A stretch of DNA of 54,090 nt, from contig NZ_JAIXSL010000002.1 of assembly GCF_027484705.1 (NCBI RefSeq), positions 1 to 54,090 on the forward strand, given 5' to 3'. The notes below the pieces were generated by a model, which made no database searches, had not been told where the DNA came from, and saw nothing but the letters and a program-made list of their open reading frames with translations. Source of the DNA: Flavobacterium sp. GTDB taxonomy: Bacteria; Bacteroidota; Bacteroidia; Flavobacteriales; Flavobacteriaceae. A program made the position numbers and the translations under genes. Shown here in pieces: positions 53,972 to 54,090 of this stretch (position 1 is the first letter of the stretch; every line of letters begins with the position of its first letter).

Positions 53972-54090
53972 TTATCGTTTCAAAGAAAAGTGAGACCTGA
54001 ATTCTTTAGCCTCGCCATTTTCTTTATAAAATACCCTAAACCAATAATCTGATGTAGGCAACGTCAATCCATTGATAGTTCCATCCCAAC
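53972..54090 (-). CDS. C-terminus of a T9SS type B sorting-domain protein (partial)
   Basis: The minus strand is open from the right edge to a TAA at 53972-53974. Translated, it begins WDGTINGLTLPTSDYWFRV and ends EFRSHFSLKR, the end of the type B sorting domain (gliding-motility-associated C-terminal domain). Proteins with this tail are secreted by the type IX system and are often large, repetitive adhesins. Only 39 codons are inside the window; the rest lies to the right. Confidence 0.85.
   Translation of the reverse strand, partial: WDGTINGLTLPTSDYWFRVFYKENGEAKEFRSHFSLKR

Overview
The window looks like a piece of the chromosome of a Bacteroidota bacterium of the family Flavobacteriaceae, close to Flavobacterium. 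Four things point there: promoter boxes of the TAnnTTTG type, start codons without Shine-Dalgarno sequences, type IX secretion (T9SS) C-terminal domains of types A and B, and typical flavobacterial gene neighbourhoods (rsfS-ftsH-LUD-cdsA-psd-acyl-CoA-binding protein; kup next to a KdpDE-like pair). Most genes are core housekeeping genes. No tRNA, rRNA, prophage, transposase or CRISPR array was seen.

Layout. 1-2.2 kb: small SRP RNA (minus strand), a glutaminyl cyclase-like lipoprotein and an exported protein of unknown function. 2.3-7.7 kb: dnaK, a RarD-like permease, L-serine dehydratase, a DUF2809 protein. 7.7-13.1 kb: a potassium module on the minus strand (KdpD-like kinase, KdpE-like regulator, Kup transporter, outer-membrane porin). 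13.2-20.2 kb: two small unknown or NTF2-like genes, panB, a four-helix-bundle protein, a pseudouridine synthase, a DUF5723 barrel protein, an aldehyde dehydrogenase, a membrane protein. 20.3-24.4 kb: a 1349-residue hybrid histidine kinase. 24.5-32.7 kb: zinc metallopeptidase, RluD-like synthase with a PASTA protein, ddl, coaD, a DbpA-like helicase, a Nudix hydrolase, pyrE, SRPBCC. 32.9-37.8 kb: a type I secretion operon (C39-like ABC transporter, HlyD, TolC). 37.9-47.7 kb: O-antigen-ligase/TPR protein, birA, rsfS, ftsH, and a lipid operon ending in an exported superoxide dismutase and a T9SS cargo protein. 47.8-54.1 kb: valS, DUF1573, an aspartyl protease with PDZ domain, an aminotransferase, and the C-terminus of a T9SS type B protein cut by the right edge.

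The most striking signal is not a gene. Intergenic regions in the first 29.6 kb carry seven loci of short arrays (about 41 units in all) whose unit is a GC stem closed by a GNA triloop, followed by GTGTC. The stem varies in length with compensation (GC/GC, GGC/GCC, GCCC/GGGC) and all four bases occur at N. Five loci are pairs of inverted half-arrays facing each other. Nine of twelve half-arrays begin within 7 nt of a stop codon, always in the same orientation relative to the gene, and one encodes the last residues of a protein. A second family, six copies of an approximately 80-bp palindromic element with covarying stems, and a third, two copies of a CCACATAGA inverted repeat, occupy other gaps. 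Such arrays look like a class of structured 3'-end or mobile DNA elements; I do not know a description of them.
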